The translations under genes and the position numbers were made by a program. A stretch of DNA of 64,000 nucleotides from Monoplex corrugatus (Eukaryota > Mollusca > Gastropoda > Littorinimorpha > Ranellidae): positions 44,489,066 through 44,553,065 of the forward strand of contig JAPXFY010000031.1 of the NCBI GenBank assembly GCA_030674185.1, given 5' to 3'. Within the stretch, counting starts at the first letter, position 1. Each line of letters begins with the position of its first letter. Shown here piece after piece: positions 34,101 through 45,871 of the stretch. The notes below the pieces were generated by a model. That model was not told where the DNA came from, made no database searches, and worked only from the letters and a program-made list of their open reading frames with translations.

Positions 34101-35640
34101 GGAAAAAAATCAATACCAAATACAAGATAAGAAAAATAAAAGTGGCACCATACCACGGCAACCTTTGCCCATGGGGATTGGCTGGCCCGCATTTCACACA
34201 GAAAACCTTCACTGTAATGGATAATATGAATCAAATGTAATTGACGAGTTCCTGGGACAGTTTTCCTCCAATGTTATATTTTTCTGGGAAAAAATATGCT
34301 GAAACCAGGATGATTGGAACTTAAATGTGCTTGGGACTAGTTCACAGGTTTTTTTTAACTTGCTGACAACTGATAAATGAATTATATAAATAAATAGATT
34401 CTCACTGGAGTAGTAGGTCTTCATATAGTAGCCTATACGGCCTGTGATTTTAACCGACTGACTAGGTGCAGTGAAGATTATCATATTAATATAGGTTATT
34501 ATAAAATGTCGCTGATGTCACCATAAGATGTGTTAATGATGGTATTGGATATACAAGGTCATTGTCATTTTGTTATAAAAATCTATACATCAGTGTGTGT
34601 GTTTACATGTGTGTATATATGCAAATGAGCACATACGCACATAACATTACACATACTTTATGTTGAACATGCAGATTACACACACACACATACATACAAA
34701 CATGAAAAAAGCGTGCATGGTACACACTCAAGGCTTTGTACCTGTACATTTGTGTGAACACACGTATTTACATCGAAAATGAATATATAAGCTTACTTAT
34801 GCACACACACACCTATGAATACAGTACATGAAAGAGTGTATCCACATGAAGCAAACAAGGATTTTTCCTCCTAGCCATTGGGTCCAGACTGGCGAGGCCA
34901 CACAAACAAGACACAAAGATTGACATTATCGAAGACCTCTTTCACATGTTATGATTATGGCTGTTATCAGAGATGGAATGATTTCACAGAAAGCGGGCAT
35001 CCATTAGAAAACAAACTGGCAAAAGTCTTCATCAGAAAAATTGGAAAAATTGTCAAAAAAAGTCTAACATGGTCAACACAAAACATTAAAAACAAAATGT
35101 GTAGGCCTGCTATAACAACAACAAAAAAGAAAATGTGTAGTAAAAACGAACTATACAGCACTACCGGTATCGTAAGTGTAAAACATCTGTCAAATCATTC
35201 AAATATAGAGAACCACTGAAAACAAAAATAACAAGACTTGTGCAAACAAGAAGTTTGATGTATACCAAGACGGCTACTGCTTGTTGTTGTGCCTTAAAGA
35301 TGAGAGATGGAGGATCCTGTCTGCTGCTGCATCCCAGGAGTCCTAAGCTACCCCTACCCCACACACTATCATCATCAAGCTGGTCATAGAATTAGAAGAA
35401 ATTTACAGATTTCAGAGCACACAGAGATTTCCATGTTTCAAAGCATATGTACAGATTCACAGATTTCAAAGTCTATATAGATTTACAGGTTTCAAAAGAC
35501 AGGTCATTCGATCCAAAGCACAACAGATGTGGCTTCCTTTCCTTCCTATGATGGCTCCCCTTAACTCTTACTTCCCTCTCCACTTACACACCCATACGCT
35601 TTCTTCTGTTATCAACCTGTACGTAGTTTCTCACTATCAC
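34101..35640. other. Intergenic, nothing recognised
   Basis: CA-rich patches lie at 34590-34830. A degenerate ACAGATTTC.AAG.ATA tandem with units of about 30 bp lies at 35400-35500. No gene is supported. Confidence 0.6.
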
Positions 35641-35647
35641 TGTCATC

Positions 35648-35755
35648 ATTGTTTAAAGCCCAGCTGACTGTGCGGAGCCATATCAGGGCTATAACCATCT
35701 CGTCACCTCTTTGAACCTGAAAAGAACAAACTGGAAAAGAAGATTAGGTACACAC
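35648..35755 (-). repeat. Dispersed repeat, CAGTCAGCTGGGC family
   Basis: The best match to the reverse complement of 6478-6590: GTTTAAAGCCCAGCTGACTG, ATATCAGGGCTATAACCAT, CACCTCTTTGAAC and GGAAAAGAAGATTAGGTA. Opposite orientation to the copy in the dyskerin intron. Confidence 0.8.
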
Positions 35756-35994
35756 ATCAATGTTTTCACATAGATAATATAAGGATCCTGGCGTTGACCA
35801 CTTTGTCCATTTGATCATGAGAGGGGTTTAAAAAAAATAAACCCGAAAACAAACATAAAAAGTACACTAAAACATAGGGCCTACTTAAAAACTGGCCTAT
35901 GTTACCTAAAATTGCCTCTGCACAGCTCCTTGAGCCAAAAATGCAGTTAACGTATGCGCCCAATTAAACCATAAAAGAAAAAAACAACATGAAA

Positions 35995-37552
35995 GGCTTT
36001 ATAAAAAATACAAGTTGATGGGCCAGCAAGACAGAAATAAGTAGGAAAAGACAACAGAAAACAAAGGAGCAAGTGAGAACAAAGAGTGTGACAGAAAATA
36101 AAAAATACAAGTTGATGGGCCAGCAAGACAGAAATAAGTAGGAAAAGACAACAGAAAACAAAGGAGCAAGTGAGAACAAAGAGTGTGACAGAAAATAAAA
36201 AATACAAGTTGATGGGCCAGCAAGACAGAAATAAGTAGGAAAAGACAACACAAAACAAAGGAGCAAGTGAGAACAAAGAGTGTGACAGAAAATAAAAAAT
36301 ACAAGTTGATGGGCCAGCAAGACAGAAGTAAGTAAGAAAAGACAACAGAAAACAAAGGAGCAAGTGAGAACAAAGAGTGTGACAGAAAATAAAAAATACA
36401 AGTTGATGGGCCAGCAAGACAGAAATAAGTAGGAAAAGACAACAGAAAACAAAGGAACAAGTGAGAACAAAGAGTGTGACAGAAAATAAAAAATACAAGT
36501 TGATGGGCCAGCAAGGCAGAAATAAGTAGGAAAAGACAACAGAAAACAAAGGAACAAGTGAGAACAAAGAGTGTGACAGAAAATAAAAAATACAAGTTGA
36601 TGGACCAGCAAGACAGAAATAAGTAGGAAAAGACAACAGAAAACAAAGGAGCAAGTGAGAACAAAGAGTGTGACAAAATAAAAAATACAAGTTGATGGGC
36701 CAGCAAGACAGAAATAAGTAAGAAAAGACAACACAAAACAAAGGAACAAGTGAGAACAAAGAGTGTGACAGAAAATAAAAAATACAAGTTGATGGGCCAG
36801 CAAGACAGAAATAAGTAAGAAAAGACAACACAAAACAAAGGAACAAGTGAGAACAAAGAGTGTGACAGAAAATAAAAAAATACAAGTTGATGGGCCAGCA
36901 AGGCAGAAGTAAGTAGGAAAAGACAACAGAAAGCAAAGGAGCAAGTGAGAACAAAGAGTGTGACAGAAAATAAAAAATACAAGTTGATGGGCCAGCAAGA
37001 CAGAAATAAGTAGGAAAAGACAACAGAAAACAAAGGAACAAGTGAGAACAAAGAGTGTGACAGAAAATAAAAAATACAAGTTGATGGGCCAGCAAGGCAG
37101 AAATAAGTAGGAAAAGACAACAGAAAACAAAGGAACAAGTGAGAACAAAGAGTGTGACAGAAAATAAAAAATACAAGTTGATGGACCAGCAAGACAGAAA
37201 TAAGTAGGAAAAGACAACAGAAAACAAAGGAGCAAGTGAGAACAAAGAGTGTGACAAAAAAAAAATACAAGTTGATGGGCCAGCAAGACAGAAATAAGTA
37301 AGAAAAGACAACACAAAACAAAAGGAACAAGTGAGAACAAAGAGTGTGACAGAAAATAAAAAATACAAGTTGATGGGCCAGCAAGACAGAAATAAGTAAG
37401 AAAAGACAACACAAAACAAAGGAACAAGTGAGAACAAAGAGTGTGACAGAAAATAAAAAATACAAGTTGATGGGCCAGCAAGGCAGAAGTAAGTAGGAAA
37501 AGACAACAGAAAGCAAAGGAGCAAGTGAGAACAAAGAGTGTGACAGAAAAGA
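35995..37552. repeat. 97-bp intergenic minisatellite
   Basis: About 16 units of 97 bp: TACAAGTTGATGGGCCAGC, AAGACAGAAATAAGTAGG, AAAAGACAACAGAAAACAAA, GGAGCAAGTGAGAACAAAGA and GTGTGACAGAAAATAAAA. A block of about 580 bp (units with GGACCAGCAAG and CAAGGCAG variants) appears twice, at about 36480-36960 and 37060-37550. Since 97 is not a multiple of 3 and the - strand has no stop in any frame, three overlapping reverse frames of over 500 codons run through it. They are not genes. Confidence 0.96.
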
Positions 37553-40020
37553 GGAAATTTCTAGCACAGGATTTCCAGAAAGTGGGGATATTATTTACAC
37601 AGGAAGATCCCCATGGGGGATGTACAGCTCAACCCTGACCCCCCCCCCCCCCTCCCAATCATTCTCCCTCATGGTTAGAACTAAAGGACCCAGCTACATG
37701 GACATTCTCTCTGGTCTCTGCCCAGGTCAGTGTATCTGTACTTAGCAGCAGCAGTATTGGAATGTGTTCAAGGCAAAATAATTGCACTTGGAATAGTTCT
37801 GTATGGACTTGGGTCAAACTTGCCTTGCCAGCAATGGTCTGGGGCTTCAGGAACCCACATAAAATCCCATGTATGACACAAGGGTGTAGTGTGGAAGTGG
37901 GTAGGAGATGGGGCCTAAAATGTATTCAAAACATCAGTGGTGCCCAGATTCATGAGAAAACACTAGATGTATACAACCAGCATCACACAACACCAAGACA
38001 GGCAACAACTAGCACATTTCTATACAGCTGGCTGGGACCGAGCTCAAAGACATCAGATCAAAATCCATAACTCAACGAGCCACAGCCTGCTGGAATTAAT
38101 AATAAATCCTTCTTGTGTAGCACTATTCCCCACATTCATTTGGAATCACTGCGTATTACGCACATTACAAGACACCCAGTGTAATGTGTATACAGAAGTA
38201 GGCCTACTAATACACACACAAACTAATGTGTATACAGCAGTACTAATACACGCACAAACACACATCAGAATGTACTTTAATAAACATATACAAACATACC
38301 AACAGCGCCCAAATGTTTATACGCAGATCTTGGTCATAAACACACTCACACAGACAAATGACTAAACGATGTCACATAATCTGTTGTTAGAAGTGGAAGC
38401 GCAAATTGATGGATAAGGACGAGCAACCCCTGACATCAATGATGGAAAACTTGGGTGAACAGACAAGTCTTCCACAATGACTTAAAGAGCAGGGAAGGGA
38501 GGGCAGGTCCCCCCGATTATCCAGCAGTTTGGTCCAAACGGATGGTGCAATTTGATGACACCGAGAGCAGGTCACCAGCTGATTTACCATTACGTTTTGG
38601 CAACATCAGAGGCTTCTGCTTTGAAGATCACAGGGTGTGCTGATGTTCAACAGAATTTAACTGGGATCCCTGACTTAAACAATGAACATTAATGTCTGGT
38701 CTCTAGCCACTCTGTCATTCATTCATCTCTGTCATCTACAAAAGAAAGGAATAACTCATTGAAAGAAAGGACACCATCTATGCATATCGCTGCTTTCATT
38801 TGAGGGGTATATACAGAATTATGTTTCTTTAGCATAGTATAAATTCTATAAAGTTTCATCCATTTAGGTCACAGTCGCCTGTGGCCAAACCGAATGTCTG
38901 CCTTCTTCCTCTGTCATGTACCTTCAGTGCTTTGACAACCACAGCTTAAAAATACAAAGAAAGACTGCCAAACACAATTCATACATACATGTAGACCAGA
39001 AGACTGGTAAAGGGAAATAACTATGAGTTGCTCTTGATGGAGTAATAATGAATGTGGACAAGTTTCAGCCTTGGGACCATTATGAGTAGACTCAGATGTC
39101 AACACTGAGCGATGCAATGTATTCCAAGTTATCTCAGATTTTGTCTGTAAAGGGTTAATCAATACTAAATGACTTTTGTTTCATTTAAACACATCTGAAC
39201 ACCCTGATGAACAATTATTCCATGGACGTTTTATATTAAGTTTTGTGCTGATTACATTTATTAAAAGGACACTGTGCAAGTCAAAATATGGAGCGAGCGT
39301 CTTCATACACTCTTAATATCATGTATGGCAGTACACAAGCCAAGTTGTGCGCAAGGGTTGTGCTAGAGAACATTAATTCAGAGATGGGCTGTTTTAAAAA
39401 AAGCGGTCATCACAGATCAAGATCAGCAGTGGAGTCAGACGGAGTTCTTGGTGTTTTCAGCTTTCCTGTTATGTTTTTGTTATACTGGTTTTGTTGTTCT
39501 GTTTTTATTGCATTGATTTTGTTTTTGTCACCAGACCAGGGTCATAAACACAAAAGCTGAGGCAGACCATTTTTACAGTTGGCTTTATGTGACCCACAGT
39601 TGATTATGGGCACATCAATCTTGGTTTCCTTGAATACACAGACTGTTCCAGATCTAAGACAAGTCCTATATTACTGTGTGCATATTTATAACTCCCCCTA
39701 CCTCTTTCCCAATAAAGAATCAAGACCCCCCCTCCCCCCCTCCACCAATTACAGTCTGCTTATTGTTTGGATGACTGTGTGTTATATACAGTAGCTGGAG
39801 AAGGGAGTAAGTCGTCTTGGGTAGAAGATAACCACAAAAAGCCATCACAACAAACAAAGCAATCTACTCATAAAGAATCCTGTTATACCTACCCCACGAC
39901 TACTGCTCCCATTGTTATACACAGAAAGATCCATGGGACTAGCAGAGAGGGAGACAGATTACATGTTTATGCAGGGACTCGACAACCAAGTCACAGGACT
40001 AAAACACATAGCAGATATTG
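37553..40020. other. Intergenic, no supported gene
   Basis: A poly-C run lies at 37639-37651. Frames at 37762-38070 (102 codons) and 37967-38365 (132 codons) overlap and show no recognised motif. A short CA-rich stretch lies at 38210-38350. A second C-rich run is at 39728-39741. Some of this may be old transposon sequence, but I cannot show it. Confidence 0.55.
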
Positions 40021-40023
40021 GTA

Positions 40024-41800
40024 ACATATGGACCAAACAACTATGCCATAGTATTACTACCATAGATGGGAGATAGATTTTATGGTAATGTAAGCACCAA
40101 ACGACTATGCCATAGTATGTACCATAGATGGGAGATGGAATGTATGGTAATGTAAGACCAAACGACTATGCCATAGTATGTACCATAGATGGGAGATGGA
40201 ATGTATGGTAACGTAAGACCAAACAACTATGCCATAGTATTTACCATAGATGGGATATGGAATGTATGGTACCGTAAGACCAAACGACTATGCCATAGTA
40301 TTTACCATAGATGGGAGATGGAATGTATGGTAACTTAAGATCAAACGACTATGCCATAGTATTACTACAGATGGGAGATAGATTGTATGGTAATGTAAGA
40401 CCCTTAAGATCAAACGACTATGCCATAGTATTACTACAGATGGGAGATACAATCTAACGACTATGCCATAGTATTACTACTACAGATGGGAGATAGATTG
40501 TATGGTAATGTAAGACCCTTAAGATCAAACGACTATGCCATAGTATTACTACAGATGGGAGATACAATCTAACGACTATGCCATAGTATTACTACAGATG
40601 GGAGATAGATTGTATGGTAATGTAAGACCCTTAAGATCAAACGACTATGCCATAGTATTACTACAGATGGGAGATAGATTGTATGGTAATGTAAGACCCT
40701 TAAGATCAAACAACTATGCCATAGTATTACTACTACAGATGGGAGATAGATTGTATGGTAATGTAAGACCCTTAAGATCAAACAACTATGCCATAGTATT
40801 ACTACAGATGGGAGATAGATTGTATGGTAATGTAAGACCCTTAAGATCGAACAACTATGCCATAGTATTACTACAGATGGGAGATAGATTGTATGGTAAT
40901 GTAAGACCCTTAAGATCAAACAACTATGCCATAGTATTACTACAGATGGGAGATAGATTGTATGGTAATGTAAGACCCTTAAGATCAAACAACTATGCCA
41001 TAGTATTACTACAGATGGGAGATAGATTGTATGGTAATGTAAGACCCTTAAGATCAAACAACTATGCCATAGTATTACTACAGATGGGAGATAGATTGTA
41101 TGGTAATGTAAGACCCTTAAGATCAAACAACTATGCCATAGTACTACTACAGATGGGAGATAGATTGTATGGTAATGTAAGACCAAACGACTATGCCATA
41201 GTTTGACTATGCCATAGTATTACCATAGATGGGAGATAGATTGTATGGTAAGACCAAATGACTACGCCATAGTATTACTACCATAGATGGGAAGACAGAA
41301 TGTATGATACCATAAGACCAAATGACTATACCATAGTATTACCAAAGATGGGAGATAGAATGTATGGTAACCAAAGCATCAAACGACTACGCCACAGTAT
41401 TACTAAACTAGATGGGAAGATAGACTGTATGGTAATTTCAGACCAAACGATAATGCCATATTACTATCATAGATAGAAGATAATCTAAAGGTAAGGTAAG
41501 CACCAAAGAACTATGTCATAGGGTTACCATAAAAGGGAAATATATTACTGGGTAATATAGGGACCAAATGACAATGTCACAAGATTACCACAGATGGGAC
41601 ACAGATTATATGGGACGTAAGGGCCAACAACATTTACAGGGGTAACCACAGATGGAAGATAGATAACATGGTAATGTGGGATAGATAACATGGTAATGTA
41701 GGGACCAAATGTGGGAAATAGATTACATGGTAAATGTAAAGGCCAAACAAGTACTAGCAGAGAGGGGGGATAGACTATACTGTATGGAACAAGCAACACA
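40024..41800. repeat. 69-bp intergenic minisatellite with decayed flanks
   Basis: The core at 40570-41190 has exact 69-bp units: AACTATGCCATAGTATTACT, ACAGATGGGAGATAGATTGT and ATGGTAATGTAAGACCCTTA plus AGATCA. The left flank (40024-40560) and right flank (41190-41800) carry progressively diverged and shorter units (GATGGGAGA, GGTAATGTA, ACCAAA.GA). This is a young homogenised centre inside an old array. The open frames of about 200 codons on both strands come from 69 = 23 codons. Confidence 0.95.
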
Positions 41801-41890
41801 GGTGGAAGATAGATTTCACGGGAATACTGAGACCGAACGATTACGTCACCAGACTAGCAAAGAGGGGAGACACATTAAGCCTATATATAT

Positions 41891-42044
41891 ACTCCTGCAC
41901 ACTATCCACCAGCTGCAAAAACATAACCTTTTGACTCCCTCATCCTATCCACCAGCTTCCTGAAAGAAGGGTTAAGCTTTTGCTTTGCTAGTATGGTTGA
42001 CAATGCAGGATGCTGGTGGACAGGGTGAGGGAGTCAAAGGGTTA
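41891..42044. mobile_element. TTAA-type palindromic miniature element, copy 3
   Basis: Contains ACTATCCACCAGCTGCAAAA, then TAACCTTTTGACTCCCTCAT, then TATGGTTGACAATGCAGGAT, and ends GGGAGTCAAAGGGTTA. The same components in the same order occur in copy 1 (7379-7549). One outer end is eroded. Confidence 0.8.
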
Positions 42045-42269
42045 CACAACTCAACTACACCTCTTCTGAAACGGTTGAACTACAACAATCCAAACAATAC
42101 AGTTCCTCCTTTTCTTGTGTGCATGTACTGACTTCACCCAATCATGCCAAACAAATTGTTCACTTTAATGTTTTTTCCAGCAATTTCCTAACATGCCAGA
42201 TTACCTAGGTTTGCCAGATTACCTAGGTTTTGCTAAACTTGCCTTACGATGAGTTCTCCTTTGGGAAAT

Positions 42270-42459
42270 TTAACCCTTTGACTCCTGCACATTGTCCACG
42301 GGCATTCTTCACCATCAATCATGCTAGCAAATCAAAACCTTAACAGTTCCCTCACACTATCACCCTACATGGTGAAGCAGGAAGCTGGTTGATATGGTGA
42401 GGGAGTCAAAGTGTTAAGTTTTTACAGTTGTGGTTAGAATGCTGGAGTCAAAGGGTTAA
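42270..42459. mobile_element. TTAA-bounded palindromic miniature element, copy 4
   Basis: Starts TTAACCCTTTGACTCCTGCA and ends CTGGAGTCAAAGGGTTAA, with both TTAA intact. Internal ACCTTAACAGTTCCCTCACA and GTGAGGGAGTCAAAGTGTTA form the inner inverted repeat, as in copy 1. About 225 bp separates it from copy 3. Confidence 0.85.
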
Positions 42460-44035
42460 CTTTCACTGATAAAACAACTAAGATACAACTAAGATGGGAG
42501 ATGGGTTATGCGGATATGTAGGGAGTAAGTCACTCGTAGGAAAAATAATTTACATCAGAGAAGGCATGATTTTTCTTCAAATGTCCCTCATTTTAAGATG
42601 TATCAAAAATACTTCTATTTTGCCATTAGAAACAACATATACAAATATTTGCTATATAAAAAATAGCTTTGGAAAAAAACAATCAACAAGACCACCAAGA
42701 CACATCAATAAAAGCACATGGAACTTTGGCGACACTCACACTGGACGTGTTTTCATGTATATATACATCTGTGTGCGGTGTTCTTAGCAAACCTGGAAGA
42801 TAAGTATGATGCATCTCAGACATGAACATCATTGCACAACAGAAATGAAGAAAAATGTATTCAGGAAATTTAAAACGCATATATCCTTTCATTATACATG
42901 CTAATGATCAGGATTTCAGAGATGAATGTTACTTACTTGCATCCTCTACATGTATAAAAGATGAGTATGACAGAAAGGCAACAATGTCACACCACTGCCA
43001 TAAAAAAAAAAGCTTGAAATTAACGTCATACATACTGTCCAATCAATTTTCTGGTGAACAAGTTTAAAGAAAGGAACACAACTACACCATGCTGTCTGTC
43101 TGTATGAAAAGCAATATGAAGCCTTTAAGACCCAAACACCCGTCATAATCATTAAGACCCAAACACCCTGTCATAATCTAAGACCCAAACACCATGTCAT
43201 AATCAGTCTTTATTCTGAGTAAGGCCACCTCCAGTTTGGTAAGAGGGCCACCATTCCCAATCTGGTCTGTCACAGATGGCCAATGGCCATCAGATGTGGA
43301 GGTTAGCTGTGCAACAAGTCAGGCTTGCCTGGAGGAACTAGTAGTCCCAGATCGACTGGTGTTTCTATGTGGCATGGGCAGGGCCATGGCTAGAAACACT
43401 CCGTATGTCCTACAATGGAGCCATCTGTCAGTTAAGGAACACTTACTCCCCAGCCCTCTGCGCTCACTGAGGTCTTTTTGCCATGAGCTATGGGTGGGAT
43501 AACCCTAACAGAAAACCTAGATGGAGGTGGCAGGCCTGCAGGCGCCTTCTAACCAAGGTACCATGCAATATATAACACGGTCAAGACATTCTAAAAATCC
43601 CATTTTATACACAAAAATCATTAAACAAAATCCAGATTTCGTACTTCTCAAGTCACCCTGAAGACGCTTCAGTTGAAATAAAAACCTGAAGTGCGTTGAG
43701 GACAATCAGAAACTGCCACACTAGTCTGATAAGCTGTGAACTATTGTCACAAGTTCGTAAAAAAAAAAAAACAATCCTCAAAAGTGATGATTTAAAAGCC
43801 TCGACTTTAGAGCTTTACTTTCCAAACATATACTTTCATGACTTCTTAACGTTCCACACCTTTGACCCTAATTTGGTACATATCAATTCATAAACAGCTG
43901 AGAAAGTCTTGTTCATATATTCTTGTCACGGACAAACACTTTCCTCTATGAAACCACTTCCTCTTTTTTTTCCCCTAAGGGAGGCTGTAAAAAGATGAAA
44001 AGCTTTTATGAAAAGAATACATTTTCATACACATT
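42460..44035. other. Intergenic, no supported gene
   Basis: A three-unit repeat (AAGACCCAAACACCCTGTCA, about 26-38 bp) lies at 43125-43205. The segment 43795-43930 is a diverged dispersed repeat also present at 52835-52970 in the same orientation (CTTTACTTTCCAAACATA / CTTCACTTTCAAACTTAT, then AGCTGAGAAAGTCTTGTTCA / AGCTGAGAAAATCTTTTTCA). Confidence 0.6.
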
Positions 44036-44039
44036 TTTA

Positions 44040-44590
44040 GTGAACAAGAATGAAAACATGCACATTACTTATCAATATCCTCAGTAAAAATAAAAGTGAA
44101 TATTTATCAATGTCTTCAGTAAAACAAATATGAATATTTATCAAAGTTCTCCATAAAACATACGAGAATCTTTATCTCAATGTTCTCAGTAAAATAAATG
44201 TGAATATTTATTAACGTCCTCAGTAAAATAAATGGTGAAATGGTCAAGATGTGTGAACACAAAAGCTTTTATGAACAGAGCGCATCTTTTACTATACATA
44301 TTTCTAGTGACCAAGAATGATGAAATAACACTATTCATCTATGTCCTTTTATTATATACATACTTTTAGTGAACAAGAATGACGAACATTATTTATCGAT
44401 GTCCTTTTATTATACATATTTTTAGTGAACAAGAATGACGAACACTATTTTATCAACGTCCTTTTATTATATACATACTTTTAGTGAACAAGAATGACGA
44501 ACACAATTTATCAATGTCCTTTTATTATACATACTTTAAGTGAACAAGAACGATGAACACTATTTATCAATTCCTCAGTAAAACAAGTAT
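44040..44590. repeat. Two interleaved short tandem arrays
   Basis: At 44060-44235 units of about 36 bp read TATTTATCAATGTCCTCAGT followed by AAAA.AAATGTGAA. At 44325-44580 units of about 58 bp read TCCTTTTATTATACATA, TTTTAGTGAACAAGAATGA and CGAACACTATTTATCAA. The two share TTATCAATGTCCT. Confidence 0.88.
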
Positions 44591-45871
44591 GGAGTGTTCA
44601 AGATATAGAGACACCTTCACATAACTGTCATGAAAAAAACACAAACAACAACCGGTATCACCATACCAGATTTGGTTGATTGCATGCATATGTCTGGTGC
44701 ATGAGTGCGCTTGATTATAATTGACAAGATTTGGTGCCATCTAAATACTGTAATTATTGTTATTGTTATCATTATTATTGTTATTATCATCATCATTTGG
44801 CATCAGTGTTAATCCATTAAACAAAGTCTTCATACTACTAACTCAAAAAGAATAAAACACCCATAAAGTCTTCATAATACTAACTCTAAAAGAATAAAAT
44901 TCAATCACATTTTTTTCTTCAAAAACAAATGAAACAAAAAGCTGCAATATTTGCCCACTTCCATCTACTGAAATAAACATGCTGTAATATAATTGCACAA
45001 AAAAAAAGGTTCCATGCATGTAGGTCCATTAAAACGGAACATTGAAAAAAGAAACCACCAATGTTCCCATGTTTGTGCATCTAGATCCATGAACTTAATG
45101 GAGTCTTGTTAGATATGGGTTTCTGACACTGTAATTTTCACTTGGACGCATGTGTCAGACAGATGTTTATGAATTTTGTGTGTACCTAAATCAATTGAAA
45201 GGAAATAAACCGTTCCTGGGACATCAGACAATTCTGTAGCAGTTTTTTCCTGTTAACCACTTCTGTATCATTTCAGAGCATTTCCATGTGTTTGAATAGA
45301 TGTACTACAGCCGAGCTACCAGAATCACATGTGTTTCAACATAGCAACTCAAAGACAAAAGTTTTAGAGTGTAGAATGGATTTGTGGCTGATGTTGTGTT
45401 TTCCCATCACTGGCATTCCCAGTGGAGCAGGAAAATGGAATGGATAAGATACTGAAGCTATGTGAAAGGATGGAGGATGTTGTGGAAGTGAATGACATTG
45501 GGTCAACAAAGTTGTTGTTTTGTGGCCTATGCATGGCTTTGTGGATTACTAATGACATGAACACTGTACGGAACACCAACTTCATTTCATATTATTTTTT
45601 TTTTTACTTTCCAATGGTCTTTGTTTCATGTCTGAGCCATTTGAGGTTGATTTTTCATTTTTTTTACACTTTAGTCAAAATTGTGTTGTGTGGGAAAGGT
45701 TGCATCTTTTGATTGAGCTCCACTGAATTAGAACAAAATCAGTGTGTCATTAAAATTATGTATTAATTGCAGCCTCAAATTTTCTGGCCTCATTCCCATG
45801 ATTAAATGCCAACATGTACACGAATGCTACATGTGAATTCATCCTAAACAGAAAATATACCAGCACTAATT
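44591..45871 (-). other. Probable 3' untranslated region and flank of the ABCC4-like gene
   Basis: Lies directly downstream of the stop codon of the - strand gene. A 96-codon + strand frame at 45422-45712 has no recognised similarity. Homopolymer and TTA-rich patches occur at 44755-44800 and 45596-45606. No firm polyadenylation site was chosen. Confidence 0.5.

Noticed and set aside
37762..38365. Two overlapping frames of 102 and 132 codons as a gene
   Set aside because: No motif, no splice context and overlap in different frames. Not distinguishable from chance.
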